Positions 23,480 through 33,152 of a DNA stretch of 63,711 bases are shown piece after piece. The stretch comes from Lachnospiraceae bacterium. GTDB taxonomy: Bacteria > Bacillota > Clostridia > Lachnospirales > Lachnospiraceae. Position 1 is the first letter of the stretch, and every line of letters starts with the position of its first letter. Location: assembly GCA_017461775.1 (NCBI GenBank), contig JAFTXD010000019.1:1-63711 (forward strand), given 5' to 3'. The position numbers were made by a program, and so were the translations under genes. Below the pieces are notes generated by a model, which did no database searches, was not told where the DNA came from, and saw only the letters and a list, made by a program, of their open reading frames with translations.

Positions 23480-24274
23480 ATGAAAAAAAGTGAATCATTT
23501 AGAGGATTGCTGGCAATTCCCTATGCAATCTTTCTGGTATTATTTGTAATCCTACCTTTGGTAGTGGTGATTTATTATGCCTTTACGAATGGGGACGGAC
23601 AGGTGTCCTTTGCCAATTTCATTCACTTCTGGCAAAGCACCAAGACAATCGGAACCCTGCTTTATAGTGTGGCGATTGCTGTTTTGACCACCATCGTATG
23701 CTTGATATTGGGGTATCCGGTGGCTTATGTGCTGGCTAAGGGGAGCTTTACCAACAGCCAGGCACTGCTAATGATTTTTGTGCTTCCTATGTGGATTAAT
23801 TTTACCCTGCGTATTACTGCCATGAAGGAGATTCTGACGGTGCTGGAGGGAAATCTGGCATATCACCCCTTTATGAATACTATTATATGTATGGTGTATG
23901 ATTTTCTGCCATTTATGATTATGCCCCTGTACAATGCTTTAACCAAGCTGGATGACAGCATGATTGAGGCGGCGCAGGATTTGGGAGCTACCAGAACTCA
24001 GGTGTTCTACAAGGTGATTATTCCCCTTTCCGTGCCGGGCATTATCAGTGGTATTACCATGGTATTTTTACCTTCCATGACCAATTATGTGGTACTGGAT
24101 ATGGTATATAACAGTACCTATATTATGGGCAGCTTAATCGGTAGCTATTTCAGCTCCTACGATTGGCACAACGGCTCCGTCATTTCCATTATCCTGCTTG
24201 TGATGATTCTGGTGGTAACACTTATCTCGAACCGGTTCACCGCGCCAGAAGAGCAGAGAAAGGCCAGGGTGTAG
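23480..24274 (+). CDS. potB: Spermidine/putrescine ABC transporter permease
   Basis: A 264-residue inner permease with six predicted membrane segments and the EAA loop EAAQDLGATRTQVFYKVIIPLSVPGI (around residues 175-200) that docks on PotA. It lies 13 bases after potA and overlaps nothing; the next permease follows after three bases. The pair with potC is the standard heterodimeric membrane part. Confidence 0.94.
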   Translation: MKKSESFRGLLAIPYAIFLVLFVILPLVVVIYYAFTNGDGQVSFANFIHFWQSTKTIGTLLYSVAIAVLTTIVCLILGYPVAYVLAKGSFTNSQALLMIFVLPMWINFTLRITAMKEILTVLEGNLAYHPFMNTIICMVYDFLPFMIMPLYNALTKLDDSMIEAAQDLGATRTQVFYKVIIPLSVPGIISGITMVFLPSMTNYVVLDMVYNSTYIMGSLIGSYFSSYDWHNGSVISIILLVMILVVTLISNRFTAPEEQRKARV

Positions 24275-24277
24275 CAG

Positions 24278-25063
24278 ATGAAGAAATTTATACAATACGC
24301 ATGGCTCTGGATGGTAGTAATCTTTTTGTATGCACCGATTATGATACTGGTGGTGTACAGCTTCACCGATTCCACCATGATAGGTTCCATCCGCAATTTC
24401 TCTTTGCAGAATTATGTGACCTTATTTACGACGCCGGAGCTTCTGGCCATGATTGGGGGAACCATTTCCCTGGCGCTGGGCGTGGCAGTATTATCAACCC
24501 TTTTGGGCACTGTAGGTGCAGTGGGTGCCTTTTATTCTAAAAAGGCCGGAAAAACCTTTATTGAGCTTTCCAACCAGATTCCGGTGGTGAATGCGGATGT
24601 TGTGACGGGTTTTTCCGTATGTATTTTGATGATTGCGATTTTTAAGATTGATAAAGAAACTTTTATTCCACTGGTAGTTGGACAGACAGCTCTTTGTGCT
24701 CCCTTTGTGTACTTATCGGTGCTGCCCAGACTGAAGCAGATGGATCAGCAGCTTTATGAAGCGGCCTTAGACCTTGGCTGTACGCCGGCCCAGGCTCTTC
24801 GTAAGGTGGTTCTGCCCCAGATTCTGCCGGGCATTTTGTCCGGTTTTATGACGGCGATTACACTGTCCTTAGATGATTATTTTATCTCTACTTACACGAA
24901 GCCTGCCACCTTTGATACCATCAGTACCTATGTGGTAAACGCTACCAGAGGCTCTCAGACGGAGATTAAGACGGCATTGTGGGCGCTGTCCACCGTGATT
25001 TTCGTTATCGTTGTTATCGCCGTGCTGATTATGAATAAAATGCCGCAGAAGGAGGAGAAATAG
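24278..25063 (+). CDS. potC: Spermidine/putrescine ABC transporter permease
   Basis: A 261-residue permease with six predicted membrane segments and the EAA loop EAALDLGCTPAQALRKVVLPQILPGI, followed by SLDDYFISTYT, which is typical of PotC. Its TAG stop directly precedes the potD start ATG at 25064. Confidence 0.94.
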   Translation: MKKFIQYAWLWMVVIFLYAPIMILVVYSFTDSTMIGSIRNFSLQNYVTLFTTPELLAMIGGTISLALGVAVLSTLLGTVGAVGAFYSKKAGKTFIELSNQIPVVNADVVTGFSVCILMIAIFKIDKETFIPLVVGQTALCAPFVYLSVLPRLKQMDQQLYEAALDLGCTPAQALRKVVLPQILPGILSGFMTAITLSLDDYFISTYTKPATFDTISTYVVNATRGSQTEIKTALWALSTVIFVIVVIAVLIMNKMPQKEEK

Positions 25064-26485
25064 ATGAAGAAGAGACTTATTTCGCTCCTTTTGGTATCGG
25101 GGCTTTCTGTGTCCCTTTTGGCTGGCTGTGGAAGCAGTCAGGAGGAGGACGTCATCGTTCTTCGTGTCAGCAACTGGGAGGAGTATATCGACGAGGGTGA
25201 CTGGGACGAGGAAGAGGTCATTGATTTAGAGGAAGTTTCCATCTGTTCAGAGACCGGAATGATTGAGGATTTTGAAAACTGGTACTATGAAACCTATGGA
25301 AAAGAAGTGGTGGTAGAGTATTCTACCTTTGGTACCAATGAAGAACTGTATAATCAGATTACCATGGGAGATACCTATGATTTGGTATGTCCCTCGGAAT
25401 ATATGATTATGAAGATGATGTCCGAGGAGATGCTGGAGCCTTATTCCATGAAGTTCTTCGATGAAAGTGTGGAAGAGAACTATTATGTGAAGGGCGTTTC
25501 TCCTTACATTGCAGATGTGTTTGCGCAGCTTTCCATTGGCGGAGAACAACTGAGCAAGTATGCGGCAGGCTATATGTGGGGAACCTTAGGAATCGTGTAT
25601 AATCCGGAGGTTATCAGTGAGGAGGAAGCGTCCCATTGGGATTTGCTCTTGAACAAGGAATATTCTAAGCGAGTTACTATAAAGGATAGTGTGCGCGACG
25701 CATTTTTCGCGGGAATCAGCATCTATAATTATGATAAAATCATGGATGAGGCATTTATTAACAGTGCTTCCTACCACGATGAATTGACCACTATGCTGAA
25801 TTCTACCGATGAGCTTTCGGTGGATGCGGTAGAGGATATTTTAAGCCGGATAAAGGATAATGTATATTCTTTTGAAACGGACAGTGGTAAGGCGGACATG
25901 GTGACCGGTAAGGTGGTGGCAAACCAGCAGTGGTCGGGAGATGCAGTATATACTTTAGACCAGGCTGACGAGGATGGAGTGACTCTTTGCTATGCTGCAC
26001 CGCAGGAGGCTACCAATCTCTGGTTTGACGGTTGGTGTATGCTGAAAAAGGGTATCGGCAACGATGCAGCTAAGAAGCATGCAGCGGAGGCCTTTGTGAA
26101 CTTTGTATCCATGCCGGAAAATGCAGTGCGTAACATGTATTATATCGGATATACTTCTGTTATCGGCGGCGGAGAGGATGATACGGTATTCCAGTATGCC
26201 GACTGGTGCTATGGCGCAGATGAGGAGGAAGCTGCGGCAGAAGGAGAGACACTGGTAGAGTATCCTATTGATTACTTCTTCACCGGAAGTGAGGAGGAGA
26301 CGGGGGACTATACCATTCTCACCTATGAGGAACAGCTGACGAGACAGCTGTTTGCCCAGTATCCTACCAAAGATGTGGTGGATAGAAGTGTTGTTATGGC
26401 TTATTTTGACAAGGAAGGAAATGAAAGAATCAATCGCATGTGGACCAATGTACGATGCTTTGATTTAAGTTCTCTTTGGAGATAG
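25064..26485 (+). CDS. potD: Spermidine/putrescine-binding lipoprotein
   Basis: The extracellular substrate-binding protein of the operon, lipid-anchored at Cys in the lipobox LLAGCGSS (residue 22). Binding-protein motifs include RVSNWEEYID, the MGDTYDLVCPSEYMI segment, YMWGTLGIVYNPEV and FDGWCMLKKG. At 473 residues it is about 120 longer than the usual PotD; acidic inserts (GDWDEEEVIDLEEV near residue 45 and ADEEEAAAEGETLVE near 385) account for part of this. Whether it binds spermidine, putrescine or another cation is not decided by sequence. It is followed after 22 bases by a hybrid kinase gene. Confidence 0.92.
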   Translation: MKKRLISLLLVSGLSVSLLAGCGSSQEEDVIVLRVSNWEEYIDEGDWDEEEVIDLEEVSICSETGMIEDFENWYYETYGKEVVVEYSTFGTNEELYNQITMGDTYDLVCPSEYMIMKMMSEEMLEPYSMKFFDESVEENYYVKGVSPYIADVFAQLSIGGEQLSKYAAGYMWGTLGIVYNPEVISEEEASHWDLLLNKEYSKRVTIKDSVRDAFFAGISIYNYDKIMDEAFINSASYHDELTTMLNSTDELSVDAVEDILSRIKDNVYSFETDSGKADMVTGKVVANQQWSGDAVYTLDQADEDGVTLCYAAPQEATNLWFDGWCMLKKGIGNDAAKKHAAEAFVNFVSMPENAVRNMYYIGYTSVIGGGEDDTVFQYADWCYGADEEEAAAEGETLVEYPIDYFFTGSEEETGDYTILTYEEQLTRQLFAQYPTKDVVDRSVVMAYFDKEGNERINRMWTNVRCFDLSSLWR

Positions 26486-26507
26486 TTTTTTTACGAAAGG
26501 AGTGCAA

Positions 26508-28394
26508 ATGGCAGGTATTTTATATGTGGAAATAAATGTATTTGCAATTCTGATCATAGGAATGATATTTTGGAAGCTCATTTCTATGAAAAATAAGCCC
26601 AAGGAGCATACACTTTTCGTGGTGCTTCTGGTGGGGGCTGCGCTGTTTTTCTGTCTGGATGCTTTGTGGGCAGTGATTGATGCCGGGTTTATCCGGGTGG
26701 GATACACCGTGAGCTATCTGATTAATTTATTGTATTTTTTATTTGCCGGGATTTTACCCTTTGTATGGCTGGTATATACCGTGCGTTCCGGTGCCAATCC
26801 TAAGTTTGGGAAGAAGTGGGTTATCAGACTTTTGATGCTTCCATTGATGCTCTTTTTAATGCTGCTGCTTACCAATCACACCGGAAACTGGATTTTCTAT
26901 ATTGATATGGACGGAAAGTATAACAGAGGGGCTTTATATTTTCTGCAGCCACTTTGCTCCTATGGATATTTTTTGGTTCCGGCGGTGCGTACATCCATTG
27001 CTTTTTTTAAGGATGGCCCTTTTAAAAATAAAAAAGTAAATCAGTCCATGATTTCTTTTGTGTTTGTTCCTATCATCTTTGGTGGGCTTCAGATTGTTTT
27101 TTCCGGTTCACCATGGCTTTGTATCGGTATTACGATTGCGGTGCTGCAGCTGTATCTCTATACCCTGTCGGTGGATGAGATGAAGCATGAAAGAGAGTAT
27201 CAGGAGCTTTTGGAGAAGAAAAATGAGGATTTACAGGATGCGCTGCTTAGAGCAGAATCCGCCAACAAATCCAAGAGTATTTTTCTGAATAATATGTCCC
27301 ATGATATTCGTACGCCCATGAATGCCATTCTGGGCTTTGCACGTATTGCAAAGGACAATGCAGGGGATAAGGAAAAGGTGGAGGATTGTCTTGATAAGGT
27401 ATTATCCTCCGGGGATTATCTGCTTCATCTGATTAATGAAGTGCTGGATATGGCACGCATTGAGAGCGGAAAGGTGTCCATTGATGAAAAACAGGTCAAT
27501 CTGCGGGATACCATTACTTATCTGGAATCTCTGTTTAGCATTACCATGAAACAAAAAAATCTTTGTTTTGAGGTAGAGACCAATTTGCGGGATGAGCATG
27601 TGTATGTGGATGAGCTTCGGCTGAATCAGATATGTATGAATCTTATTGGTAATGCCCAAAAGTATACGAAGCCCGGCGGCAGTGTATGGTTTTCCTGTAC
27701 CCAGTTGGAGGAAAGCAGCGAGAATATGGGTAGCTATCTGTTTAGTATCAAGGATACGGGGATGGGTATGAGTAAAAGCTTTCAGGAGAATCTTTTCGGT
27801 GCTTTTGAAAGAGAAAACCGTGTGGAAATCGGACAGATTCAGGGAAGTGGTCTGGGGCTTTCTATCACCAAGCACATTGTAGATTTAATGAATGGCAGAA
27901 TAGAGGTAGAAAGCGAGCTGGGGAAAGGCACCGAGATGCGTGTGTACCTGACCCTGCGGCTGGATGAAGATATACGGATTAAAAACGTGGAAAAGCAGCT
28001 TGCAGACATCGATTTTACCGGAAAACGTATCCTTCTGGCGGAGGATAATGAGCTGAACAGCGAAATTGCCCAGACCATTTTAAGTGAAGTGGGCTTTTTG
28101 GTGGAAGTGGCACCGGATGGTGCAGAGGCAGTGAATATGTTGAAAAACTCTGCTCCCGGCTATTATGATTTGATTCTGATGGATATTCAGATGCCATATA
28201 TGAATGGCTATGAAGCAGCAACCACCATTCGAAACTGTGGGCTCAAGGAATATAAAGATATTCCCATTATCGCCATGACAGCCAATGCTTTTGAGGAGGA
28301 CAAAAAGAAGGCACTGGCCTGTGGCATGAATGAGCACATCGCCAAACCGGTGGATGTGGAAAAACTAATTAGTGTTTTGAAGGAAATACTTTAG
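26508..28394 (+). CDS. Hybrid sensor histidine kinase with C-terminal receiver
   Basis: A 628-residue membrane kinase. The first 225 residues hold seven predicted membrane segments. A coiled-coil (EMKHEREYQELLEKKNEDLQDALLRAE) leads to the phospho-acceptor box NNMSHDIRTPMNAILGFARIA and an ATPase domain with NLIGNAQKYT, DTGMGMSKSF and GSGLGLSITKHIV. The C-terminal receiver (about 505-628) has LLAEDNELNSEIAQ, the phospho-acceptor Asp in LILMDIQMPYMNG, and IAMTANAFEEDKKKA. The start ATG 26508 follows AAAGGAG; a GTG at 26502 is also in frame. It lies 22 bases after potD, so it may be co-transcribed with the polyamine transporter. No DNA-binding output is adjacent. Confidence 0.92.
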   Translation: MAGILYVEINVFAILIIGMIFWKLISMKNKPKEHTLFVVLLVGAALFFCLDALWAVIDAGFIRVGYTVSYLINLLYFLFAGILPFVWLVYTVRSGANPKFGKKWVIRLLMLPLMLFLMLLLTNHTGNWIFYIDMDGKYNRGALYFLQPLCSYGYFLVPAVRTSIAFFKDGPFKNKKVNQSMISFVFVPIIFGGLQIVFSGSPWLCIGITIAVLQLYLYTLSVDEMKHEREYQELLEKKNEDLQDALLRAESANKSKSIFLNNMSHDIRTPMNAILGFARIAKDNAGDKEKVEDCLDKVLSSGDYLLHLINEVLDMARIESGKVSIDEKQVNLRDTITYLESLFSITMKQKNLCFEVETNLRDEHVYVDELRLNQICMNLIGNAQKYTKPGGSVWFSCTQLEESSENMGSYLFSIKDTGMGMSKSFQENLFGAFERENRVEIGQIQGSGLGLSITKHIVDLMNGRIEVESELGKGTEMRVYLTLRLDEDIRIKNVEKQLADIDFTGKRILLAEDNELNSEIAQTILSEVGFLVEVAPDGAEAVNMLKNSAPGYYDLILMDIQMPYMNGYEAATTIRNCGLKEYKDIPIIAMTANAFEEDKKKALACGMNEHIAKPVDVEKLISVLKEIL

Positions 28395-28407
28395 TAAGGA
28401 GAATTTC

Positions 28408-30048
28408 GTGAGTATAGATTTTGAGAGTGAATGGATTGATGGAAGAATTTTAAGAGCAGTAAAGGATATGGGCTTTACAGAGTTTTCACCCATTCAAAAA
28501 CAGGCGATTCCTCACCTTTTAGAGGGAAAGGATATTATCGGGCAGGCACAGACCGGTACCGGTAAGACAGCTGCTTTTGGTATCCCTACAATCCAGAAGA
28601 TTGACGGAGAGAGTAGAAAGCTGCAGGCTATCGTACTTTGTCCCACCAGAGAATTGGCAATTCAGGCTGCGGAGGAGCTTCGCAAGCTGGCAAAATACAT
28701 GCATGGTATCAAGGTGCTGCCTATTTATGGCGGTGCAGATATCCGGAGACAGATTTCGGCTTTAAAAGGTGTGCAGATTGTGGTAGGCACTCCGGGAAGA
28801 GTGATGGACCATATGCGCAGGCATACCATTAAGCTGGACGATGTGAAGATGGTAGTGCTGGATGAGGCAGATGAAATGCTGAACATGGGCTTTAGAGAGG
28901 ACATGGAGCTTATCTTGGGAGAGATTCAGCATGAGCACCAGACAGCGCTTTTCTCAGCAACCATGCCTAAGCCTATTTTAGAGATTACCGGCAAGTTCCA
29001 GAAGGATGCAGAGCTGGTAAAGGTAGCGGCTAAGGAGCTGACCATTCCACTGGTATCCCAGCGGTACTACCGGATTAAGAATCAGGATAAGGATGCGGCA
29101 ACCATCCGTATTTTAGAATATTATCAGCCCAAGCTGTGTCTGATTTTCTGTAACACCAAGAAGAAGGTGGATGAGCTGACAGGACTGTTAAAGGAGAAGG
29201 ATTTTCAGGCAGAGGGGCTTCATGGAGATTTATCCCAGTACCAGAGAGATGTGGCTATGGGACGCTTCCGCAATGGTACCACCAACATTTTAATTGCTAC
29301 GGATGTAGCAGCAAGAGGAATTGATGTGGACAATGTGGAGGCAGTAATCAATTACGATTTGCCCCAGGATATAGAGTATTATGTGCACCGTATCGGAAGA
29401 ACGGGACGTGCCGGCAAAACCGGAAGGTCCTTTACTTTCATCAGTGGCAAAGAGATTTATAAGCTTCGAGAGATTGAAAGGGTTTGTCATACTACTATTG
29501 AAGAAAAGACACTTCCCACAGCCTCTAAGGTAATGCGGGTAAAGGCGGAGAAGGCCATTGCAGATGCGCTTTTGCAGCGTGAGAGTGAAGATTTTGAGCT
29601 GATGAAGAAGTTTATCAGTAAAAAGATGGAAGAGGAAGGCGTGGACGCGCTGGATATGGCGGCGGCTTTCTTGAAGGGCTATGTGGGCGAAATCGGTGAG
29701 GATATTGCTGTTGAGGAGCAGCCACGCCGCAGAGAGAGGCGTTCGGAGCGTGGAAGAGATGCAGGGCGCAGAGACGGCGACAGAAGAGACCGGGAGCGTA
29801 GAGATAGTAGTAGGGACAGACGCTTTGAGAAAAATGGAGAAGACCGTAGAAGAAAAGACTCCCGCAGAGGTGACGAGCGCAGGGACAGACGTTCTGAGAA
29901 GGAGCCAAGGCGTCATGTATTCCAAGTGGAGAAGCGAGAGCGCAGACCTGCCAAGGAGGATGTGCGCCGAGACGGCTCTTTATATACCAAAGGAAAAGGA
30001 AGAAGCATCATGGATGCACTTCCCAAGAAAAAGAAGCGTGAGAATTAG
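28408..30048 (+). CDS. DEAD-box RNA helicase (CshA/DeaD type)
   Basis: An ATP-dependent RNA helicase for ribosome assembly and RNA turnover. The 546-residue protein has the Q-motif ([13 protein letters not shown]), motif [26 protein letters not shown], and in the second domain [17 protein letters not shown] and [14 protein letters not shown] short linker (residues 370-430) leads to a C-terminal tail of about 110 residues almost entirely Arg, Asp, Glu and Lys, ending PKKKKREN, likely for RNA binding. It starts with GTG at 28408, seven bases after AAGGAG, 13 bases after the kinase stop. Confidence 0.93.
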   Translation: MSIDFESEWIDGRILRAVKDMGFTEFSPIQKQAIPHLLEGKDIIGQAQTGTGKTAAFGIPTIQKIDGESRKLQAIVLCPTRELAIQAAEELRKLAKYMHGIKVLPIYGGADIRRQISALKGVQIVVGTPGRVMDHMRRHTIKLDDVKMVVLDEADEMLNMGFREDMELILGEIQHEHQTALFSATMPKPILEITGKFQKDAELVKVAAKELTIPLVSQRYYRIKNQDKDAATIRILEYYQPKLCLIFCNTKKKVDELTGLLKEKDFQAEGLHGDLSQYQRDVAMGRFRNGTTNILIATDVAARGIDVDNVEAVINYDLPQDIEYYVHRIGRTGRAGKTGRSFTFISGKEIYKLREIERVCHTTIEEKTLPTASKVMRVKAEKAIADALLQRESEDFELMKKFISKKMEEEGVDALDMAAAFLKGYVGEIGEDIAVEEQPRRRERRSERGRDAGRRDGDRRDRERRDSSRDRRFEKNGEDRRRKDSRRGDERRDRRSEKEPRRHVFQVEKRERRPAKEDVRRDGSLYTKGKGRSIMDALPKKKKREN

Positions 30049-30059
30049 AGGACTTAGAT

Positions 30060-30599
30060 ATGAGAATTGGTATGGGATATGATGTTCATCGTCTGGTAGA
30101 AGGACGGGATATGATTATTGGCGGCGTGAAGATTCCTTATGAAAAGGGGCTTCTGGGACACTCGGATGCAGATGTACTTCTGCACGCTATTTCCGATGCG
30201 ATTTTAGGAGCTGCTGCTCTGGGAGATATCGGGAAGCATTTTCCGGATACGGACCCGGCCTATAAGGGGATTTCCTCTCTTTTGTTATTACAGAAGGTGG
30301 GAGAGCTGGTTGCAGAGAAAGGCTTTTTTATTGAAAATATTGATGCTACCATCATTGCACAGGCACCTAAGATGCGCCCTCATATTGATGCGATGCGTCA
30401 GAATATTGCAGAGGCTCTGGGTATTTTAGTGGAGCAGGTGAATGTAAAGGCCACCACAGAGGAGGGGCTTGGCTTTACCGGCACGGGAGAGGGAATTTCT
30501 TCCCAGGCAATCTGTCTTTTGACCAGCCCCATGTATATCGCATCAGAGGATGTCAGCAGTGCCAGATGCGCCGGCTGCAGTGGTTGTTCTAAGAAATAG
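30060..30599 (+). CDS. ispF: 2-C-methyl-D-erythritol 2,4-cyclodiphosphate synthase
   Basis: IspF acts in the MEP isoprenoid pathway. The protein has the metal-binding MGYDVHR (Asp8, His10), [33 protein letters not shown] and the C-terminal [17 protein letters not shown]. At 179 residues it is some 20 longer than typical; the extra tail ends [12 protein letters not shown] with three cysteines in eight residues, which I have not seen described for this enzyme. It is the first gene of the conserved ispF-cysE-cysS-mrnC-rlmB-sigH block, 11 bases after the helicase gene. Confidence 0.96.
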   Translation: MRIGMGYDVHRLVEGRDMIIGGVKIPYEKGLLGHSDADVLLHAISDAILGAAALGDIGKHFPDTDPAYKGISSLLLLQKVGELVAEKGFFIENIDATIIAQAPKMRPHIDAMRQNIAEALGILVEQVNVKATTEEGLGFTGTGEGISSQAICLLTSPMYIASEDVSSARCAGCSGCSKK

Positions 30600-30607
30600 A
30601 GGATCGT

Positions 30608-31276
30608 ATGAAGTTTTGGAAGAATATTAAGGACGAGATTGCAATAATCAGAGAGCGTGACCCGGCGATACATTCCAACTGGGAAGTGTTTTTATATCCC
30701 AGCTTCAAGGTAATGCTTCATTACCGGCTGGCTCATAAGCTGTATATGAAAAAGCATTATTTCCTGGCAAGATATATTTCCCAAAGAGCGGTGCGGAAAA
30801 CGGGAATTGAGATTCATCCCGGTGCACAAATCGGAAAAGGGTTCTTTATCGATCACGGAAATGGTGTTATTATAGGTGAGACCACCATTGTAGGAGATAA
30901 CGTGACACTGTATCAGGGAGTTACCTTAGGTGGTAACGGTAAGGAGCAGGGCAAGCGTCATCCCACCATTGGGGACAACGTAATGATCAGTGCCGGAGCC
31001 AAGGTACTGGGGTCCTTTACCGTGGGTGCCGGTTCTAAAATCGGTGCGGGAAGCGTGGTGTTGCAGGAGGTGCCGCCCGGTTCTACAGTAGTCGGTGTAC
31101 CGGGACGAGTGGTGCGCAGAAATAGTCAGAAGCTTCCTCAAGAAGAACTGAATCAGAATCTGCCTGACCCTGTACGGGAGGATATTGCCAATTTGCAAAA
31201 GGCAAATTCCGAGCTTACCAACCGTTTGCTGGATTTAGAGGCCCAGTTGAAAAAGCTTTCTAAAGAATCAAAGTAG
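30608..31276 (+). CDS. cysE: Serine O-acetyltransferase
   Basis: CysE acetylates L-serine with acetyl-CoA, the first step of cysteine synthesis. The 222-residue protein has the N-terminal helical part (IIRERDPAIHSNWEVFLYPSFK) and a left-handed beta-helix of hexapeptide repeats (IHPGAQIGKGFFIDHGNGVIIGE, GNGKEQGKRHPTIGDNVMI, PPGSTVVGVPGRVV). The last 40 residues form a predicted coiled coil (NLQKANSELTNRLLDLEAQLKKL), longer than in E. coli CysE. It is eight bases from ispF and 11 from cysS. Confidence 0.95.
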   Translation: MKFWKNIKDEIAIIRERDPAIHSNWEVFLYPSFKVMLHYRLAHKLYMKKHYFLARYISQRAVRKTGIEIHPGAQIGKGFFIDHGNGVIIGETTIVGDNVTLYQGVTLGGNGKEQGKRHPTIGDNVMISAGAKVLGSFTVGAGSKIGAGSVVLQEVPPGSTVVGVPGRVVRRNSQKLPQEELNQNLPDPVREDIANLQKANSELTNRLLDLEAQLKKLSKESK

Positions 31277-31287
31277 GAGGAATCCAA

Positions 31288-32703
31288 ATGAGCATTAAGA
31301 TTTTTAATACATTAACCAGAGAAAAAGAAGACTTTATCCCTAATGTGGAGGGAAAGGTAAATATGTATACCTGTGGTCCTACCGTGTACCACTTTGCACA
31401 TATCGGTAACTTAAGAAGCTATATTATGGAGGACGTGCTGGAGAAGATTCTGCGTTATGCCGGCTATGATGTAAAGCGTGTAATGAATATTACTGATGTA
31501 GGTCATTTATCCTCCGATGCAGACACCGGTGAGGATAAGATGTTAAAGGGTGCCAAGAGAGAGCATAAGACCGTTATGGAGATTGCAAAGTTCTATACCG
31601 ATGCTTTCTTTGCGGATTGTGCAAAGTTAAATATTAAGACCCCGGATGTGGTAGAGCCTGCCACAAACTGTATCGATGAATTTATTGAAATGATTAAGGT
31701 ACTCCTTAAAAAGGGGTATGCTTATCAGGCGGGAGAGAATATTTATTTTGACACCTCTAAGCTGCAGAATTACTATGTATTCGGCAACCAGAATGAGGAA
31801 GAGCTGATGGTGGGCGTCCGTGAGGATGTAACCGAGGATGAGAATAAGAAAAATAAGAACGACTTTGTACTATGGTTTACCAAGTCCAAATTTGAGGATC
31901 AGGCACTGAAGTGGGATAGTCCATGGGGCGTAGGTTACCCGGGATGGCATATTGAGTGCTCCTGCATCAGTATGAAGCATCTGGGGGAATATATGGATAT
32001 TCACTGTGGTGGTATTGACAATATGTTCCCTCATCACACCAATGAAATCGCTCAGAGCGAGTCCTATCTGGGACACAAGTGGTGTAATTACTGGTTCCAT
32101 GTACACCATTTAAATGACCAGTCCGGTAAGATGAGTAAGTCCAAGGGCGAGTTTTTAACCGTTTCCCTACTGGAGCAGAAGGGCTATGACCCGGTTGCAT
32201 ACCGTTTCTTCTGCTTGCAGTCCCATTACAGAAAGCCGCTGGTATTCTCCTATGAAGCATTGGAGCAGGCAACCGGTACTTACAAGAAGTTGAAAAAGAG
32301 AATTGCAGATTTGGATGCAAACGGCGTGGTAGATAATAGCGCAGTGGAAGAGTATAAGGCAAAATTTGTGGAAGCTGTGGGCAATGATGTGAACACCTCC
32401 ATGGGTATTACCTTATTATATGATGTTTTAAAGACCGAGTTAAACGATGCAACTAAGCGTGCCATCATTGACAGCTTCGATTATGTACTCAGCCTTGATT
32501 TATTAAAGTTAAAGGAAGAAGCAAAAGAGGAGTCCGGTGTGGACGCAGAGTTAGAGGCCTTTGTACTTGCTAAGATTGAAGAGCGTAAGGCAGCAAAGAA
32601 GGAAAAGAACTTTGCCAGAGCGGATGAAATCAGAGCGGAGCTTTTAGAGAAGGGCATCGAAATCAAGGATACCCGCGAAGGCGTTGTATGGAGCAGAGTT
32701 TAA
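31288..32703 (+). CDS. cysS: Cysteinyl-tRNA synthetase
   Basis: CysRS charges tRNA-Cys. The 471-residue class I enzyme has the zinc-binding CGPTVYHFAHIGNLRSY (with the HIGH box), GWHIECSCIS and CGGIDNMFPHHTNE, and the KMSKSKGEFLTV loop. The anticodon-binding C-terminus ends KDTREGVVWSRV. Start ATG 31288 follows AGGAGGAA. Its TAA shares an A with the ATG of mrnC. Confidence 0.97.
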   Translation: MSIKIFNTLTREKEDFIPNVEGKVNMYTCGPTVYHFAHIGNLRSYIMEDVLEKILRYAGYDVKRVMNITDVGHLSSDADTGEDKMLKGAKREHKTVMEIAKFYTDAFFADCAKLNIKTPDVVEPATNCIDEFIEMIKVLLKKGYAYQAGENIYFDTSKLQNYYVFGNQNEEELMVGVREDVTEDENKKNKNDFVLWFTKSKFEDQALKWDSPWGVGYPGWHIECSCISMKHLGEYMDIHCGGIDNMFPHHTNEIAQSESYLGHKWCNYWFHVHHLNDQSGKMSKSKGEFLTVSLLEQKGYDPVAYRFFCLQSHYRKPLVFSYEALEQATGTYKKLKKRIADLDANGVVDNSAVEEYKAKFVEAVGNDVNTSMGITLLYDVLKTELNDATKRAIIDSFDYVLSLDLLKLKEEAKEESGVDAELEAFVLAKIEERKAAKKEKNFARADEIRAELLEKGIEIKDTREGVVWSRV

Positions 32704-33143
32704 TGGAAGAAAACAGACAGCTGCTTTGTAAAATTAAAGAGGTATTTCAGTGTAAAGAGGTGGATGTGCGTGCATATTCCCCTCTGACACTGGCATATAT
32801 CGGGGATTCCATATATGATTTGGTGATTCGTTCCGTGATTGTGGAGAGAGCCAACAAGGCGGTAAATGATTTGCATAAGAAGGCGACTCACTATGTGAAG
32901 GCAGAGGCTCAGGCAAAGATGATTTTTGCCTTGCAGGAGGAGCTTTCCGAGGAGGAGATGGCCGTGTATAAGCGTGGCAGAAATGCCAAGTCCTATACTT
33001 CTGCCAAAAATGCAAGTATTAATGACTACCGCAATGCTACCGGCTTCGAAGCGTTGATGGGGTATTTATACCTGATGGGGCGCACGGACCGTATGCTGGA
33101 GTTGATTCGGCTTGGAATTGAGAAAAGTGGAATGACCATATAG
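32703..33143 (+). CDS. mrnC: Mini-ribonuclease III
   Basis: Mini-III is a dimeric RNase III without a dsRNA-binding domain that matures 23S rRNA. The 146-residue protein has LAYIGDSIYDLVIRSVIVE (RNase III signature with the catalytic Asp), MAVYKRGRNAKSYTSAKNA and the C-terminal ATGFEALMGYLYL with the catalytic Glu. The start is ATG 32703, overlapping the cysS stop as TAATG; an in-frame ATG 32688 lies inside cysS. Confidence 0.94.
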   Translation: MEENRQLLCKIKEVFQCKEVDVRAYSPLTLAYIGDSIYDLVIRSVIVERANKAVNDLHKKATHYVKAEAQAKMIFALQEELSEEEMAVYKRGRNAKSYTSAKNASINDYRNATGFEALMGYLYLMGRTDRMLELIRLGIEKSGMTI

Positions 33144-33152
33144 GAGAGAAAA

